Source of the DNA: Acinetobacter sp. ANC 4648
GTDB lineage: Bacteria > Pseudomonadota > Gammaproteobacteria > Pseudomonadales > Moraxellaceae
DNA: 64,000 bases
Direction of reading: 5' to 3'
NCBI RefSeq assembly: GCF_002135345.1
Contig: NZ_NEGI01000002.1
Span: 496,001-560,000 of the forward strand
Part shown: piece after piece, positions 46,450-55,254 of the stretch
How the letters are laid out: the number at the start of each line of letters is the position of its first letter
Position numbering within the stretch: the stretch's first letter is position 1
Made by a program: the position numbers and the translations under genes
Notes under the pieces: model-generated
What the model was told of the DNA's origin: nothing
What the model saw: the letters and a program-made list of their open reading frames with translations, nothing else
Databases searched by the model: none

Positions 46450-47454
46450 ATGTCTTCAATCCAAGCTTTACAGCCCCGTATCTCGGTTGCCCCGATGATG
46501 GATTGGACGACACGTGATTATCGTTTTTTTGCGCGCCTATTTAATCCAAATGCAATTTTATATACCGAAATGGTGACGACAGGTGCAATCCTATTTGGTG
46601 GAGCAAACCGTCATTTAGACTACAACCACGAAGAGCACCCAATTGTGTTACAGCTTGGCGGTTCAAATCCGAAAGATTTAGCAACCTGTACTAAAATGGC
46701 TCAGGATTGGGGCTATGATGAAGTTAATTTAAATGTTGGCTGCCCAAGTGATCGAGTACAAAATAATAAGATTGGTGCTTGCTTAATGGCGGAGCCCGAC
46801 TTGGTTGCAGAATGTATTGCCGAAATGCGCAACGCTGTTGAGATCCCAGTTACAGTCAAACACCGTGTTGGTATTGATGATATGCAGTCTTATGAAGAGA
46901 TGCTACATTTTGTCGACACTGTTGCCAAAACAGGTTGTGATAATTTTATCGTACATGCTCGTATTGCATTACTTCAAGGATTATCGCCAAAAGAAAACCG
47001 CGATGTGCCACCTTTGCGTTATGAAGACGTTTACCGTTTAAAGCAAGATCGTCCAAATTTAATCATTGAAATCAATGGTGGAATTAAAACTTTTGCCGAA
47101 ACACAAGAGCATTTAAAACACGTTGACGGTGTAATGATTGGTCGTGAGGCCTATCATAATCCGTATTTATTGGCTGAACTTGGGCAATTGTGGAGCTTAG
47201 AAGCTCCGAATCGCTTTGAAATTATCGAGCAAATGCTGCCTTATATTGCTAAACGTCTACAAGAAGGCGCACCGCTTTCAATTATTACCCGCCATATTTT
47301 AGGACTCTTCCAAAATCTTCCAGGTGCTCGTAAATGGCGTCAGGCTTTAAGTGGCGGTAATGCAAAAACTTTTGCTGACCTTGAAAATGCTATTCAGAAT
47401 ATTAAAGAGACGATGCAACGTACTGAAGATTATTTGCAAGAAAATCAAGCATAA
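46450..47454 (+). CDS. dusA: tRNA-dihydrouridine(20/20a) synthase DusA
   Basis: A 334-residue FMN enzyme that reduces U20/U20a in tRNA. It shows RISVAPMMDWTTRDYRFFAR at the N-terminus, the active Cys in NLNVGCPSDRVQNN, and FIVHARIALLQGLSPKENR, which together mark DusA rather than DusB or DusC. The helical C-terminal tRNA-binding domain is complete. Single gene ending in a hairpin. Confidence 0.97.
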   Translation: MSSIQALQPRISVAPMMDWTTRDYRFFARLFNPNAILYTEMVTTGAILFGGANRHLDYNHEEHPIVLQLGGSNPKDLATCTKMAQDWGYDEVNLNVGCPSDRVQNNKIGACLMAEPDLVAECIAEMRNAVEIPVTVKHRVGIDDMQSYEEMLHFVDTVAKTGCDNFIVHARIALLQGLSPKENRDVPPLRYEDVYRLKQDRPNLIIEINGGIKTFAETQEHLKHVDGVMIGREAYHNPYLLAELGQLWSLEAPNRFEIIEQMLPYIAKRLQEGAPLSIITRHILGLFQNLPGARKWRQALSGGNAKTFADLENAIQNIKETMQRTEDYLQENQA

Positions 47455-47460
47455 GAAATG

Positions 47461-47489
47461 AAGGCTCCTGATTGGGAGCCTTATTTTTC
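47461..47489 (+). terminator. Terminator after dusA
   Basis: AAGGCTCC and GGAGCCTT form an eight-bp stem followed by a T-rich tail, six bases past the stop. It also lies just beyond the convergent LysR gene. Confidence 0.88.
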
Positions 47490-47492
47490 ATA

Positions 47493-48395
47493 TTAAAATT
47501 GATGCTTTAAAAAATAGTCCGCTAATGCTGCTGCACAATCCTGAATTAACTGCTCTTTCTCTTTGTTCCACACTATCATAACTTCTGAAAGTACTCGTCC
47601 ATTTTCTAAAGGCAATAACTGAACCTGTTCAGGTAAAATACTTTGGAATTCTTCAGGCACGATACAAATACCCAAGTTTGCAGCAACTAATTGTAATTGC
47701 GATATTTTTCTGGATTGAACCTGTGCTTTTCTAGGGAAAAAACCCTGAGTTAAACATAAGTTTGATACCAAATAACTTAAGCCACCACGCATTGCGTGTG
47801 GCGTTGAAATAAATTTTTCTTCCCTTAAATCAAGAACTTTTACGGCCTCAACCTGATTAAAATATGGATGGTGTTTATGACATGCTAAATATAAAGGCTG
47901 AGCATAAATTGTCACAGCATTCAACTCATCTAAGGTATGTAAAACAGGTGGCCGAATAAAGCCAATATCAATTTCCCCCTTTAATAGCGCCATAACTTGG
48001 TATTCCGAAGATAAAGTATTGATTTCAAAATTAACGTGATAGGTTGAACCTACCGATTTTAATGCATCAATTTTCGTAAAATCCATCAAAATACTACTTG
48101 AGTGTGCAATTTTAATAATCTGATCTGCACCTTTTGCAATATTCTGTGAAAACTCAATAATTTCAGCCATATTCTGTAAATTATTTTTAATTTTTCGATA
48201 AAAAACTTCACCAGCAGATGTAAGTTTGACACGCTTTTCAGTTCGATCAAAAATTTGGAAATCTACTTCCTCTTCAAGCAGTTTAACTTGTCGACTTAAA
48301 GCAGACTGTGCAATAAATAATTTTTCAGAAGCTGCAGTAAAACTACCTTCTTCTACAATTCTAATCAGATAGTTAAATTGCTTAAGTGTGGGCAT
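47493..48395 (-). CDS. LysR-type transcriptional regulator
   Basis: A 300-residue LTTR. The N-terminal winged helix is LKQFNYLIRIVEEGSFTAAS followed by FIAQSALSRQVKLLEEEV and LFDRT-like IFDRTEKRVKLTSAG. The C-terminal effector domain looks like the BenM/CatM group (IDIGFIRPP). Start chosen at the ATG at 48395; an ATG two codons upstream has no space for the GAG ribosome site. It is divergent from a 47-residue membrane protein gene, which may be its target. Effector unknown. Confidence 0.88.
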   Translation of the reverse strand: MPTLKQFNYLIRIVEEGSFTAASEKLFIAQSALSRQVKLLEEEVDFQIFDRTEKRVKLTSAGEVFYRKIKNNLQNMAEIIEFSQNIAKGADQIIKIAHSSSILMDFTKIDALKSVGSTYHVNFEINTLSSEYQVMALLKGEIDIGFIRPPVLHTLDELNAVTIYAQPLYLACHKHHPYFNQVEAVKVLDLREEKFISTPHAMRGGLSYLVSNLCLTQGFFPRKAQVQSRKISQLQLVAANLGICIVPEEFQSILPEQVQLLPLENGRVLSEVMIVWNKEKEQLIQDCAAALADYFLKHQF

Positions 48396-48500
48396 ATGCA
48401 TCTCAAAATTAGATAGATAACTCTGTTTTTCATATTAGATTAGAACATTAAATTTCACTAGAATTTAAAAACTTGATGAGGCGATAAAAGAGGTCAGTTA

Positions 48501-48644
48501 ATGCATAAAGCTCAAAAAATTGGAATGCTTGCGCTCATTGTTTTATTTATTTTATTTTTGAATTATTACGATAAAAAATTAGCCGATATCTCAGGAAATA
48601 AATCGAATCACATTCAAGATAATTCAATTCTGCTCAATGATTAA
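48501..48644 (+). CDS. 47-residue single-span membrane protein
   Basis: A short ORF starting MHKAQKIGMLALIVLFILFL, with a basic N-terminus, one hydrophobic helix of about 18 residues, then a polar tail ending LLND. The ribosome site AGAGG lies eight bases before the ATG, and a strong terminator follows immediately, so this looks like a real small gene. Divergent from the LysR regulator with about 105 bases between. No homologue recognised. Length is too short for ordinary gene calling. Confidence 0.65.
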   Translation: MHKAQKIGMLALIVLFILFLNYYDKKLADISGNKSNHIQDNSILLND

Positions 48645-48649
48645 TATCC

Positions 48650-48681
48650 AAAAAAGCGAAGTCTAAGACTTCGCTTTTTTC
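48650..48681. terminator. Bidirectional terminator between the small ORF and tcdA
   Basis: GCGAAGTC and GACTTCGC pair around a three-base loop, with six A before and six T after. It overlaps the last codons of tcdA on the minus strand. Confidence 0.9.
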
Positions 48682-49433
48682 ATATCTAACTTTTTTAATA
48701 CTTCTGCTACAGCCACCATTGCAAAACTTGATGTCACCACAACCGCCGAGCCATAACCACCGCAACGGAGACCAGCACTGGCACATACATTTTCACTTGA
48801 AAAAGGATTATCAATTGAATAGATACAACTAATACCAAACTTTTCTTTGGGCTTTTTACAAATGCCTTTTGCACGTAACTGAGTCCGAAGTTTTGCCAAC
48901 ATCGGATCTTGTTCTGTTTTAGATAAATCAGCGACTCGGATCTTTAAGGGATCTAGTTTTCCACCCGCGCCACCAGACACAATCAATGGAATTTTATTAA
49001 AACGACAATGTAACATGAGTGCCAATTTGGCTTTCACATCATCGATGCAATCTAAAATGATATCGGGCGTATTGGCTAAAATTTCAACCACATTCTCAGG
49101 CGTTAAATAATCATCAATTAAATTAATTTTGATCCTCGGATTAATTGAATAACAGCGCTCAGCCATTACCTCAATTTTCTCACGACCTAAAGTTGACGTC
49201 ATCGCTGGAAGTTGACGATTAATATTAGAGGCAGCAATAGCATCCATATCCACCAAGGTGAGTTCACCTAACCCTGTACGTGCGAGAGCTTCTACAGCCC
49301 ATGAGCCAACACCGCCAATACCAATCACCATGACATGGCTTTTTTCATAATGACTAAAAGTATCATCTCCATAAATTTTAGCTACACCTACAAAACGGCG
49401 GTCATATTCATCATCTTGGAGCAGATCAGTCAT
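48663..49433 (-). CDS. tcdA: tRNA threonylcarbamoyladenosine dehydratase TcdA (CsdL)
   Basis: A ThiF/E1-like enzyme that cyclises t6A37 in tRNA to ct6A using ATP. The ATP loop VIGIGGVGSWAVEALARTGL, the Asp-Arg region DMDAIAASNINRQLPA, DCIDDVKAKLALM, and C-terminal Cys residues are present. The start is set at 49433 (256 residues, close to the E. coli length). The frame is open up to 49577, but that extension runs through the acnA terminator hairpin and has no family match. Confidence 0.93.
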   Translation of the reverse strand: MTDLLQDDEYDRRFVGVAKIYGDDTFSHYEKSHVMVIGIGGVGSWAVEALARTGLGELTLVDMDAIAASNINRQLPAMTSTLGREKIEVMAERCYSINPRIKINLIDDYLTPENVVEILANTPDIILDCIDDVKAKLALMLHCRFNKIPLIVSGGAGGKLDPLKIRVADLSKTEQDPMLAKLRTQLRAKGICKKPKEKFGISCIYSIDNPFSSENVCASAGLRCGGYGSAVVVTSSFAMVAVAEVLKKLDMKKAKS

Positions 49434-49507
49434 TGCATACATCGAAATAAATTTATTTAAACCTATTTTACTGTTTTTCTTGAATGACGTCTTGCCTGAC
49501 ATTACAA

Positions 49508-49538
49508 ATAAAAAAAGCCCTGCATATAGCAGGGCTTG
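49508..49538 (-). terminator. Terminator after acnA
   Basis: AAGCCCTGC and GCAGGGCTT form a nine-bp stem with a five-base loop, then a long T run on the minus strand, 26 bases past the acnA stop. Confidence 0.92.
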
Positions 49539-49563
49539 GAGAACTCTAAATTCTTTCATAAAA

Positions 49564-52323
49564 TTATTCAGAAGCAATCATATTTCGCAACACATAATGT
49601 AAGATGCCACCTGCTTTAAAATATTCCACTTCATTCAAAGTATCAATACGACATAACACTTTGAAACGATATAGTGAGCCATCTGCGCGTTTTACCTCCA
49701 CATCCAGCATTTGATGTGGTTGCAAATCATCAGATAAACCATGAATCGATAAAGTTTCATGCCCCGTTAAATTTAAACTCTGACGCGTTTGACCCTCTAT
49801 CAATTGTAATGGAAGTACGCCCATTCCAACTAAATTTGAGCGATGGATTCGCTCAAAACTCTCGGTAATCACGGCTTTTACGCCCAATAAATTGGTTCCT
49901 TTCGCGGCCCAATCCCGTGATGAACCAGTCCCATATTCTTTACCCGCAATAATCACCAAGGGTATTCCAGCCTGTTGATATTGCATTGAAGCATCATAAA
50001 TAGAAAGTTTTTCACCGCTCGGTATATAAATAGTATTTCCGCCCTCTTCACCACCTAACATTTCGTTTTTGATCCTAATATTGGCAAAAGTACCACGCAT
50101 CATGACTTCATGATTACCACGACGTGAACCATATGAATTGAAATCTTTCGGATCAACCCCTTGAGCTTGTAAATAATGTCCTGCGGGGCTGTCTTTTTTA
50201 ATATTTCCAGCTGGTGAAATGTGATCTGTGGTAACGGAATCGCCGAGTACCGCCAGTATGCGTGCACTTTTAATATTTTGAATCGATTTTGCTGGTTGAT
50301 CAATTCCTTCAAAAAATGGTGGGTGGCGAATATAGGTCGATTTTTCATTCCAAACATAGGTTTTAGTTTTTGGAATTTGAATGGCTTGCCACTTTGCATC
50401 ACCATCAAATACAGCCGCATATTCTTTATGAAACATTTCTGTGTTTACACTTTGTAGTGCCGTATCAATTTCCAATTGTGTTGGCCAAATATCTTTTAAA
50501 TAGACATTATTTCCTTGTTGGTCTACGCCCAATGCTTCCGTGGTGATGTCTTTTCGAATCGTACCCAGCAAGCCAAAAGCGATCACTAGAGGTGGTGATG
50601 CTAACCAATTGGTTTTCACCAATGGGTGAACACGCCCTTCAAAATTACGGTTTCCTGACAGTACCGAGGCAACATTCAAGTCATAGCATTGAACCGCATC
50701 CTCAATCGGTTGCGGTAATGGTCCAGAATTCCCAATACACGTAGTACAACCATAACCTACTAAGTTATATCCTAATTGATCTAAATACGGCATTAAACCC
50801 GATGCGTTAAGATAATCTGTCACCACTTTAGAACCGGGTGCTAGTGAGCTTTTTACCCATGGCTTGCGCTGTAAACCTTTTTCAACGGCTTTTTTAGCCA
50901 ACAATCCAGCAGCAAGCATAACGCTCGGATTGGAGGTGTTGGTGCATGAAGTAATAGCAGAAATCACCACATCCCCATGTACCAAAGGATAACGCTTACC
51001 ATCAATCACACAATGGGGATGATCATTTTGTAGAGAGGATTGCTGGGCATCGACTGCTGCACCTGCACCACCTTCATTGATCAAACGCTCTTGTTCAATT
51101 TTTGCAGGTTTTAAATCAAGTTCCATTAATGCGTTAAAAGTCGCTGGAATATTCGGTAATTCAACCCGATCTTGAGGACGTTTCGGCCCAGCAACACTTG
51201 CAACAACACTACTCATATCTAAGCCAAGGGTATCGGTAAAGATAGGTTCATCTCCCATATTTCGCCATAAACCTTGCTCTTTGCAATAAGCTTCAACCAA
51301 AGTAATTCGATCATCCTTACGCCCCGTCAAGCGCATATATCCTAAGGTCACTTCATCAATCGGGAAAAAACCACACGTTGCACCATATTCAGGTGCCATA
51401 TTGGCAATCGTGGCACGGTCAGCCAATGGTAAATCGGCCAGACCATCACCATAAAACTCTACAAATTTACCTACTACTCCTTTCTTACGGAGCATTTGGG
51501 TAATGGTTAAAACCAAATCTGTTGCAGTAATCCCTTCCTTCAATTTACCCGTTAATTTAAAGCCCACTACTTCCGGAATGAGCATAGAAATAGGCTGCCC
51601 CAACATCGCTGCTTCTGCCTCAATCCCCCCAACACCCCAACCCAGTACACCTAAACCATTAATCATGGTTGTATGTGAATCTGTCCCCACTAACGTATCT
51701 GGAAAAGCATAGGTCTCTCCATCACTTTCTCCCAACCATACTGCTTGAGCAAGATACTCCAAATTCACTTGGTGACAAATTCCCGTACCTGGTGGAACTA
51801 CCCTAAAATTATTAAAACCAGACTGCCCCCAACGCAGAAATTGATAACGCTCGCCATTCCTCTGCATTTCAATTTCAACATTTTCATCAAAAGCTTTATT
51901 GGTTGCAAAATAATCCACCATCACCGAATGATCAATCACAAGGTCTACTGGGGATAAAGGATTGATACGCTCAGGGTCAATCCCTGCTTTTTCAACAGCT
52001 GTACGCATTGCAGCTAAATCCACCACTGCAGGTACACCAGTAAAATCTTGCATCAAAACACGAGCAGGACGGTACTGAATTTCTTGATCTGATGTTTTCG
52101 TTTTTTGCCAATCAACTAAGGCTTGAATATGCTCTTTCGTTACAGTTTTTTGGTCTTCAAAACGCAGTAGGTTTTCCAAAAGAACTTTAAGAGATTTAGG
52201 AAGTTGTGAAATATCACCGAAATGGCTCTGAGCATCTTTTAGACTAAAAATTTTATACGTAGCGGATGCCAATTTCAGTGTTTTTAATGCATTAAAACTA
52301 TTGATATTACTGTACTTCAGCAT
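49564..52323 (-). CDS. acnA: Aconitate hydratase AcnA
   Basis: A 919-residue [4Fe-4S] enzyme of the citric acid cycle, of the IRP1/AcnA type rather than AcnB. The early PARVLMQDFTGVPAVVDLAA and VPPGTGICHQVNLEYLA motifs are typical. Cluster Cys lie in SAITSCTNTSNPS (about 458) and GYGCTTCIGNSGPLPQ (about 523). The swivel domain has GSRRGNHEVMMRGTFANIR. About 25 residues longer than E. coli AcnA, at the N-terminus. Monocistronic with its own terminator. Confidence 0.97.
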   Translation of the reverse strand: MLKYSNINSFNALKTLKLASATYKIFSLKDAQSHFGDISQLPKSLKVLLENLLRFEDQKTVTKEHIQALVDWQKTKTSDQEIQYRPARVLMQDFTGVPAVVDLAAMRTAVEKAGIDPERINPLSPVDLVIDHSVMVDYFATNKAFDENVEIEMQRNGERYQFLRWGQSGFNNFRVVPPGTGICHQVNLEYLAQAVWLGESDGETYAFPDTLVGTDSHTTMINGLGVLGWGVGGIEAEAAMLGQPISMLIPEVVGFKLTGKLKEGITATDLVLTITQMLRKKGVVGKFVEFYGDGLADLPLADRATIANMAPEYGATCGFFPIDEVTLGYMRLTGRKDDRITLVEAYCKEQGLWRNMGDEPIFTDTLGLDMSSVVASVAGPKRPQDRVELPNIPATFNALMELDLKPAKIEQERLINEGGAGAAVDAQQSSLQNDHPHCVIDGKRYPLVHGDVVISAITSCTNTSNPSVMLAAGLLAKKAVEKGLQRKPWVKSSLAPGSKVVTDYLNASGLMPYLDQLGYNLVGYGCTTCIGNSGPLPQPIEDAVQCYDLNVASVLSGNRNFEGRVHPLVKTNWLASPPLVIAFGLLGTIRKDITTEALGVDQQGNNVYLKDIWPTQLEIDTALQSVNTEMFHKEYAAVFDGDAKWQAIQIPKTKTYVWNEKSTYIRHPPFFEGIDQPAKSIQNIKSARILAVLGDSVTTDHISPAGNIKKDSPAGHYLQAQGVDPKDFNSYGSRRGNHEVMMRGTFANIRIKNEMLGGEEGGNTIYIPSGEKLSIYDASMQYQQAGIPLVIIAGKEYGTGSSRDWAAKGTNLLGVKAVITESFERIHRSNLVGMGVLPLQLIEGQTRQSLNLTGHETLSIHGLSDDLQPHQMLDVEVKRADGSLYRFKVLCRIDTLNEVEYFKAGGILHYVLRNMIASE

Positions 52324-52438
52324 AAGTTAACTCTCCAGCTTAGTATGAAATTATTATTCGGCTGTGCTCAGTGCTTATACTAATGTATGCCAAAAAAATG
52401 GGCAGCGTGTTATTGATTGGTTATTTTTAATAGTAAGA

Positions 52439-53266
52439 CTATTGAATAGAAAGATGTAAAGCTTGAAGTGAGTTTTTCCACAAATGCATAGCTAAATCTG
52501 GTTTCGACATGTGTAAGCTTTGAGCTAATCCATTCAGCACATAAGTTAAGTTAGCGGGTGTATTTCGAGTATGATATTCATTCGAAGTCTGACAACATAA
52601 GGGGGGCATATCTGGACAATCCGTTTCCAAAACCAAGTGCTCTGCACCGATTGCTTGAACGACAGTCTGCAGTTTATTCGCATTTGGATTAGTGATTTGT
52701 CCCGTTACACCCAATTTAAATCCAAGTTTAATAAAAGCCTTGGCTTCCTCTATCCCTCCACTAAAAGCATGCGCGATACCACCTTGTTTAAATTGATGTC
52801 TTTTTAAAATCGACAGTACATCTGCATGTGCCTTACGAATATGCAGAAGAATAGGTTTATCAAACTGTTGTGCCAATTCAATTTGTTCAGAAAAAAAATC
52901 TTTTTGTTTTTGGTATAACTCCGGCTGCTTATGCTGTTTTAAAAAGGTATCTAAACCTATTTCACCGATTGCCACACACTCTTCAGTTACTAAAATTCGA
53001 GCTAAATCCGTTAAGTGTTCAATTTGATGCTGTTCGATATAAAAAGGATGTAGACCCGGTGCTAAATAACTTCGAGGTGCATCTGGAAGCTGATTTAATT
53101 GATGATGAATATTAATTAAATCGGGGAAACGTTTTTGTACAACTCCAATTAAAACCAGACCCTCTACCCCAGCATGCTTGGCTTGATACGCTAGATTCTC
53201 ACGATCTTGATCAAAGTCAGCAACATCAAAATGTGTGTGCGTATCAAACAAAGCATAAGTAGTCAT
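52439..53266 (-). CDS. TatD family metal-dependent hydrolase
   Basis: A 275-residue TIM-barrel DNase-like protein. Metal ligands are seen as DTHTHFDVADFDQD near the N-terminus, AIGEIGLD, ILLHIRKAH, GIAHAFSGG and ETDCPDMPPL. Closest by layout to YjjV/TatD of E. coli, proteins with 3'-5' exonuclease or quality-control roles. Its ATG overlaps the preceding lipoprotein stop by one base (TAATG), so the two are translationally coupled. Confidence 0.93.
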   Translation of the reverse strand: MTTYALFDTHTHFDVADFDQDRENLAYQAKHAGVEGLVLIGVVQKRFPDLINIHHQLNQLPDAPRSYLAPGLHPFYIEQHQIEHLTDLARILVTEECVAIGEIGLDTFLKQHKQPELYQKQKDFFSEQIELAQQFDKPILLHIRKAHADVLSILKRHQFKQGGIAHAFSGGIEEAKAFIKLGFKLGVTGQITNPNANKLQTVVQAIGAEHLVLETDCPDMPPLCCQTSNEYHTRNTPANLTYVLNGLAQSLHMSKPDLAMHLWKNSLQALHLSIQ

Positions 53267-54243
53267 TATGATTGCGCCTTCACCTGTGTTGTGGCAACAG
53301 CTGCTTGCAATTTTTCTGGTAAATATTGTTTTTTTACAATATTTTGCAACTTCTCATACGGAATTTCAAGACGTGGTAAACCGACCACATAGGGACCAAT
53401 TTCATATTCAGAATACTGTAAAATAAGACCATTATTACCCAAATAAAAATTATTCGACAGAGTAAATTTCCACACTTGCTCATAGTCTGCTATATTTTCA
53501 GCCAGCTTGGCATCCGTGACCCAAGTTTTAAAGGCTTGATATGCTAATTTTTCTAAATTGGCTTTTTGATTTGGCATGAGAATATCATCTAAAGTTACTT
53601 GTTTTTGATGTTTTAAATCAAAATTATAATAAGTTTGTGACGATGAACCATGCGCCCCTCCCAGATAACTACTGGTATTTAAAACTACCGTTGCCAAAGG
53701 ATCTTCTGCATTGAGAATTTTAGGGCTGACCATAATATTAATTTTATTACTCGCACCTAAATTTTTTAACTCTTGGTCTAGTGCTAAAAATGCATTCAGA
53801 TAAGGCTGGACTTGCTCAGCCATTTGCTCGGCGGGTGTTTTTATTGCATTATTTTGAATTGCAGCACTCGTTTGTTGTTGATCGGCAGACTCATGCTTTT
53901 GATGTACTTGATCTTGTTTAGTTTTAATTACTTTACTTGGATGACCAATATCTAAAATTCGATCAAGCTGCTTTAAGATGGCTTGATCGATAATCTCATC
54001 CACCACAAACTGATTGGTATGCAAACGATCCACTGAAAATTCTGGACAACGATTACCATCACATTCAGGTAAATTGAATCGCAGCTTTTCAGTTTCCCCT
54101 TGTAAGCTTAATGTTACCTCAGGCACAGTAGACGTACTCGATTGTTCAGTCTCTTGTGGCTGTTTCTTGGCATCCTGTTTTTGGCATGCAGATAATGCAA
54201 AAACTGAAACCAACACGCCAAATAGCAAAGTATGTTTATTCAT
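53266..54243 (-). CDS. Lipoprotein with DUF3298/RsiV-like C-terminal domain
   Basis: About 325 residues. Signal peptide with lipobox LSAC (Cys20 from the ATG at 54243), a Gln/Lys/Ser-rich linker, then a beta-rich domain beginning LPECDGNRCPEFSVD. The C-terminal part (VTLDDILMPNQKANLEKLA; YSEYEIGPYVVGLPRLEIPY) matches DUF3298/RsiV, a periplasmic fold known from lysozyme-binding anti-sigma factors. No sigma factor is adjacent. The next upstream gene encodes a similarly built lipoprotein. Function unknown. Confidence 0.75.
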   Translation of the reverse strand: MNKHTLLFGVLVSVFALSACQKQDAKKQPQETEQSSTSTVPEVTLSLQGETEKLRFNLPECDGNRCPEFSVDRLHTNQFVVDEIIDQAILKQLDRILDIGHPSKVIKTKQDQVHQKHESADQQQTSAAIQNNAIKTPAEQMAEQVQPYLNAFLALDQELKNLGASNKINIMVSPKILNAEDPLATVVLNTSSYLGGAHGSSSQTYYNFDLKHQKQVTLDDILMPNQKANLEKLAYQAFKTWVTDAKLAENIADYEQVWKFTLSNNFYLGNNGLILQYSEYEIGPYVVGLPRLEIPYEKLQNIVKKQYLPEKLQAAVATTQVKAQS

Positions 54244-54340
54244 TAACATCTCACAAACCTTATACGAGATTTAAAATTGATTACTCATCAGCAGCCTAGC
54301 TCGTTTAATCCGAATGCTCAATCAAGTTTTGTATCTACCC

Positions 54341-55159
54341 TTAGAACATCTGTTGATAAATTTCAGGCTTAAGGATTTGCTGTGTTTGTTGTTTTGTGAA
54401 ATAAATATCCAGTTGGGCCCCATCTTGAACAATTTCACTGGCACGATAATGTAAACCAATTCCCTCTCCATCAAAAAACCAGTCAGCTTGCCCCCAAAAT
54501 ATTTTTTTCGGTGCTGTGCTTTTAACGTCTTGTGTTTGCTGATCTAACCAAGCTTGATATTTTTTTTGTACCCAAATATTCATTTGATTCTGTTTATCTG
54601 CTTGGATCACATCTAAAATACTTAAGCTTTTTTTAAGTTTACGATCTCCAACAAAGAAGTACTGGCGCTCTTTGACAGAAACACCAGCTTGTAGACTATG
54701 TACTGAAATTTGTAATAATACATATTGGTTACGCTGCGAAGCCATGCGCGTCTGCATATGTAATTCATAGGCCTTATTTTGACTAAAATCATCCTGCCAA
54801 GCATCTGACTTTTTGACGTATGCATTGATGGCTTGTTGCAAAGTCATATTTTGCTTTAAATCAATTTGACGTTGAATAATGCTGGACTGATTGGCTGCAA
54901 TCCACTGATTCATCCAAGGATCTTGAGTTTTAAGGGTTTGAATATCAATTTCAATACAATTTTTCTTTTCACAAAAAGGTAACGCATAATCAGCTTTGAC
55001 TGGCTGAAGATTCAAATAAGGTAACACTTCGGCTTTCGCTTCTATTGCGCTTGAATCTGATGCAGCAGTCTGATCTACTTTTTTAGAATCACATGCCACC
55101 AAGCCCAAACTACTCATACACAGTATCAGCATGATGATTTTTTGATTTTGCATGGGCAT
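54341..55159 (-). CDS. Lipoprotein related to its downstream neighbour
   Basis: A 272-residue lipoprotein (lipobox LVAC, Cys23). After a short linker it has LPFCEKKNCIEIDIQTL, which parallels the LPECDGNRCPEFSVDRL of the adjacent gene in spacing of the two Cys. The C-terminal LSILDVIQADKQNQMNIWV and DGEGIGLHYRASEI parallel the other's DUF3298-like domain. The pair therefore looks like an ancient tandem duplication with much divergence. The start could also be the ATG at 55153. Function unknown. Confidence 0.7.
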   Translation of the reverse strand: MPMQNQKIIMLILCMSSLGLVACDSKKVDQTAASDSSAIEAKAEVLPYLNLQPVKADYALPFCEKKNCIEIDIQTLKTQDPWMNQWIAANQSSIIQRQIDLKQNMTLQQAINAYVKKSDAWQDDFSQNKAYELHMQTRMASQRNQYVLLQISVHSLQAGVSVKERQYFFVGDRKLKKSLSILDVIQADKQNQMNIWVQKKYQAWLDQQTQDVKSTAPKKIFWGQADWFFDGEGIGLHYRASEIVQDGAQLDIYFTKQQTQQILKPEIYQQMF

Positions 55160-55196
55160 GAATCCTTATAGATTTTTTAACAAGTTATTTTGATAT

Positions 55197-55227
55197 AAAA
55201 ACAGCTTCACAAGGAAGCTGTTTTTAT
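55197..55227 (-). terminator. Terminator after prfC
   Basis: CAGCTTC and GAAGCTG pair around a five-base loop, flanked by A and T runs, 30 bases past the prfC stop. Confidence 0.9.
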
Positions 55228-55254
55228 ATTTACAAAAAATTTTAGCAGAAATAC

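Noticed and set aside
49434..49577. Long N-terminal extension of tcdA
   Set aside because: It runs through the acnA terminator hairpin, has no family similarity and no ribosome site at its start.
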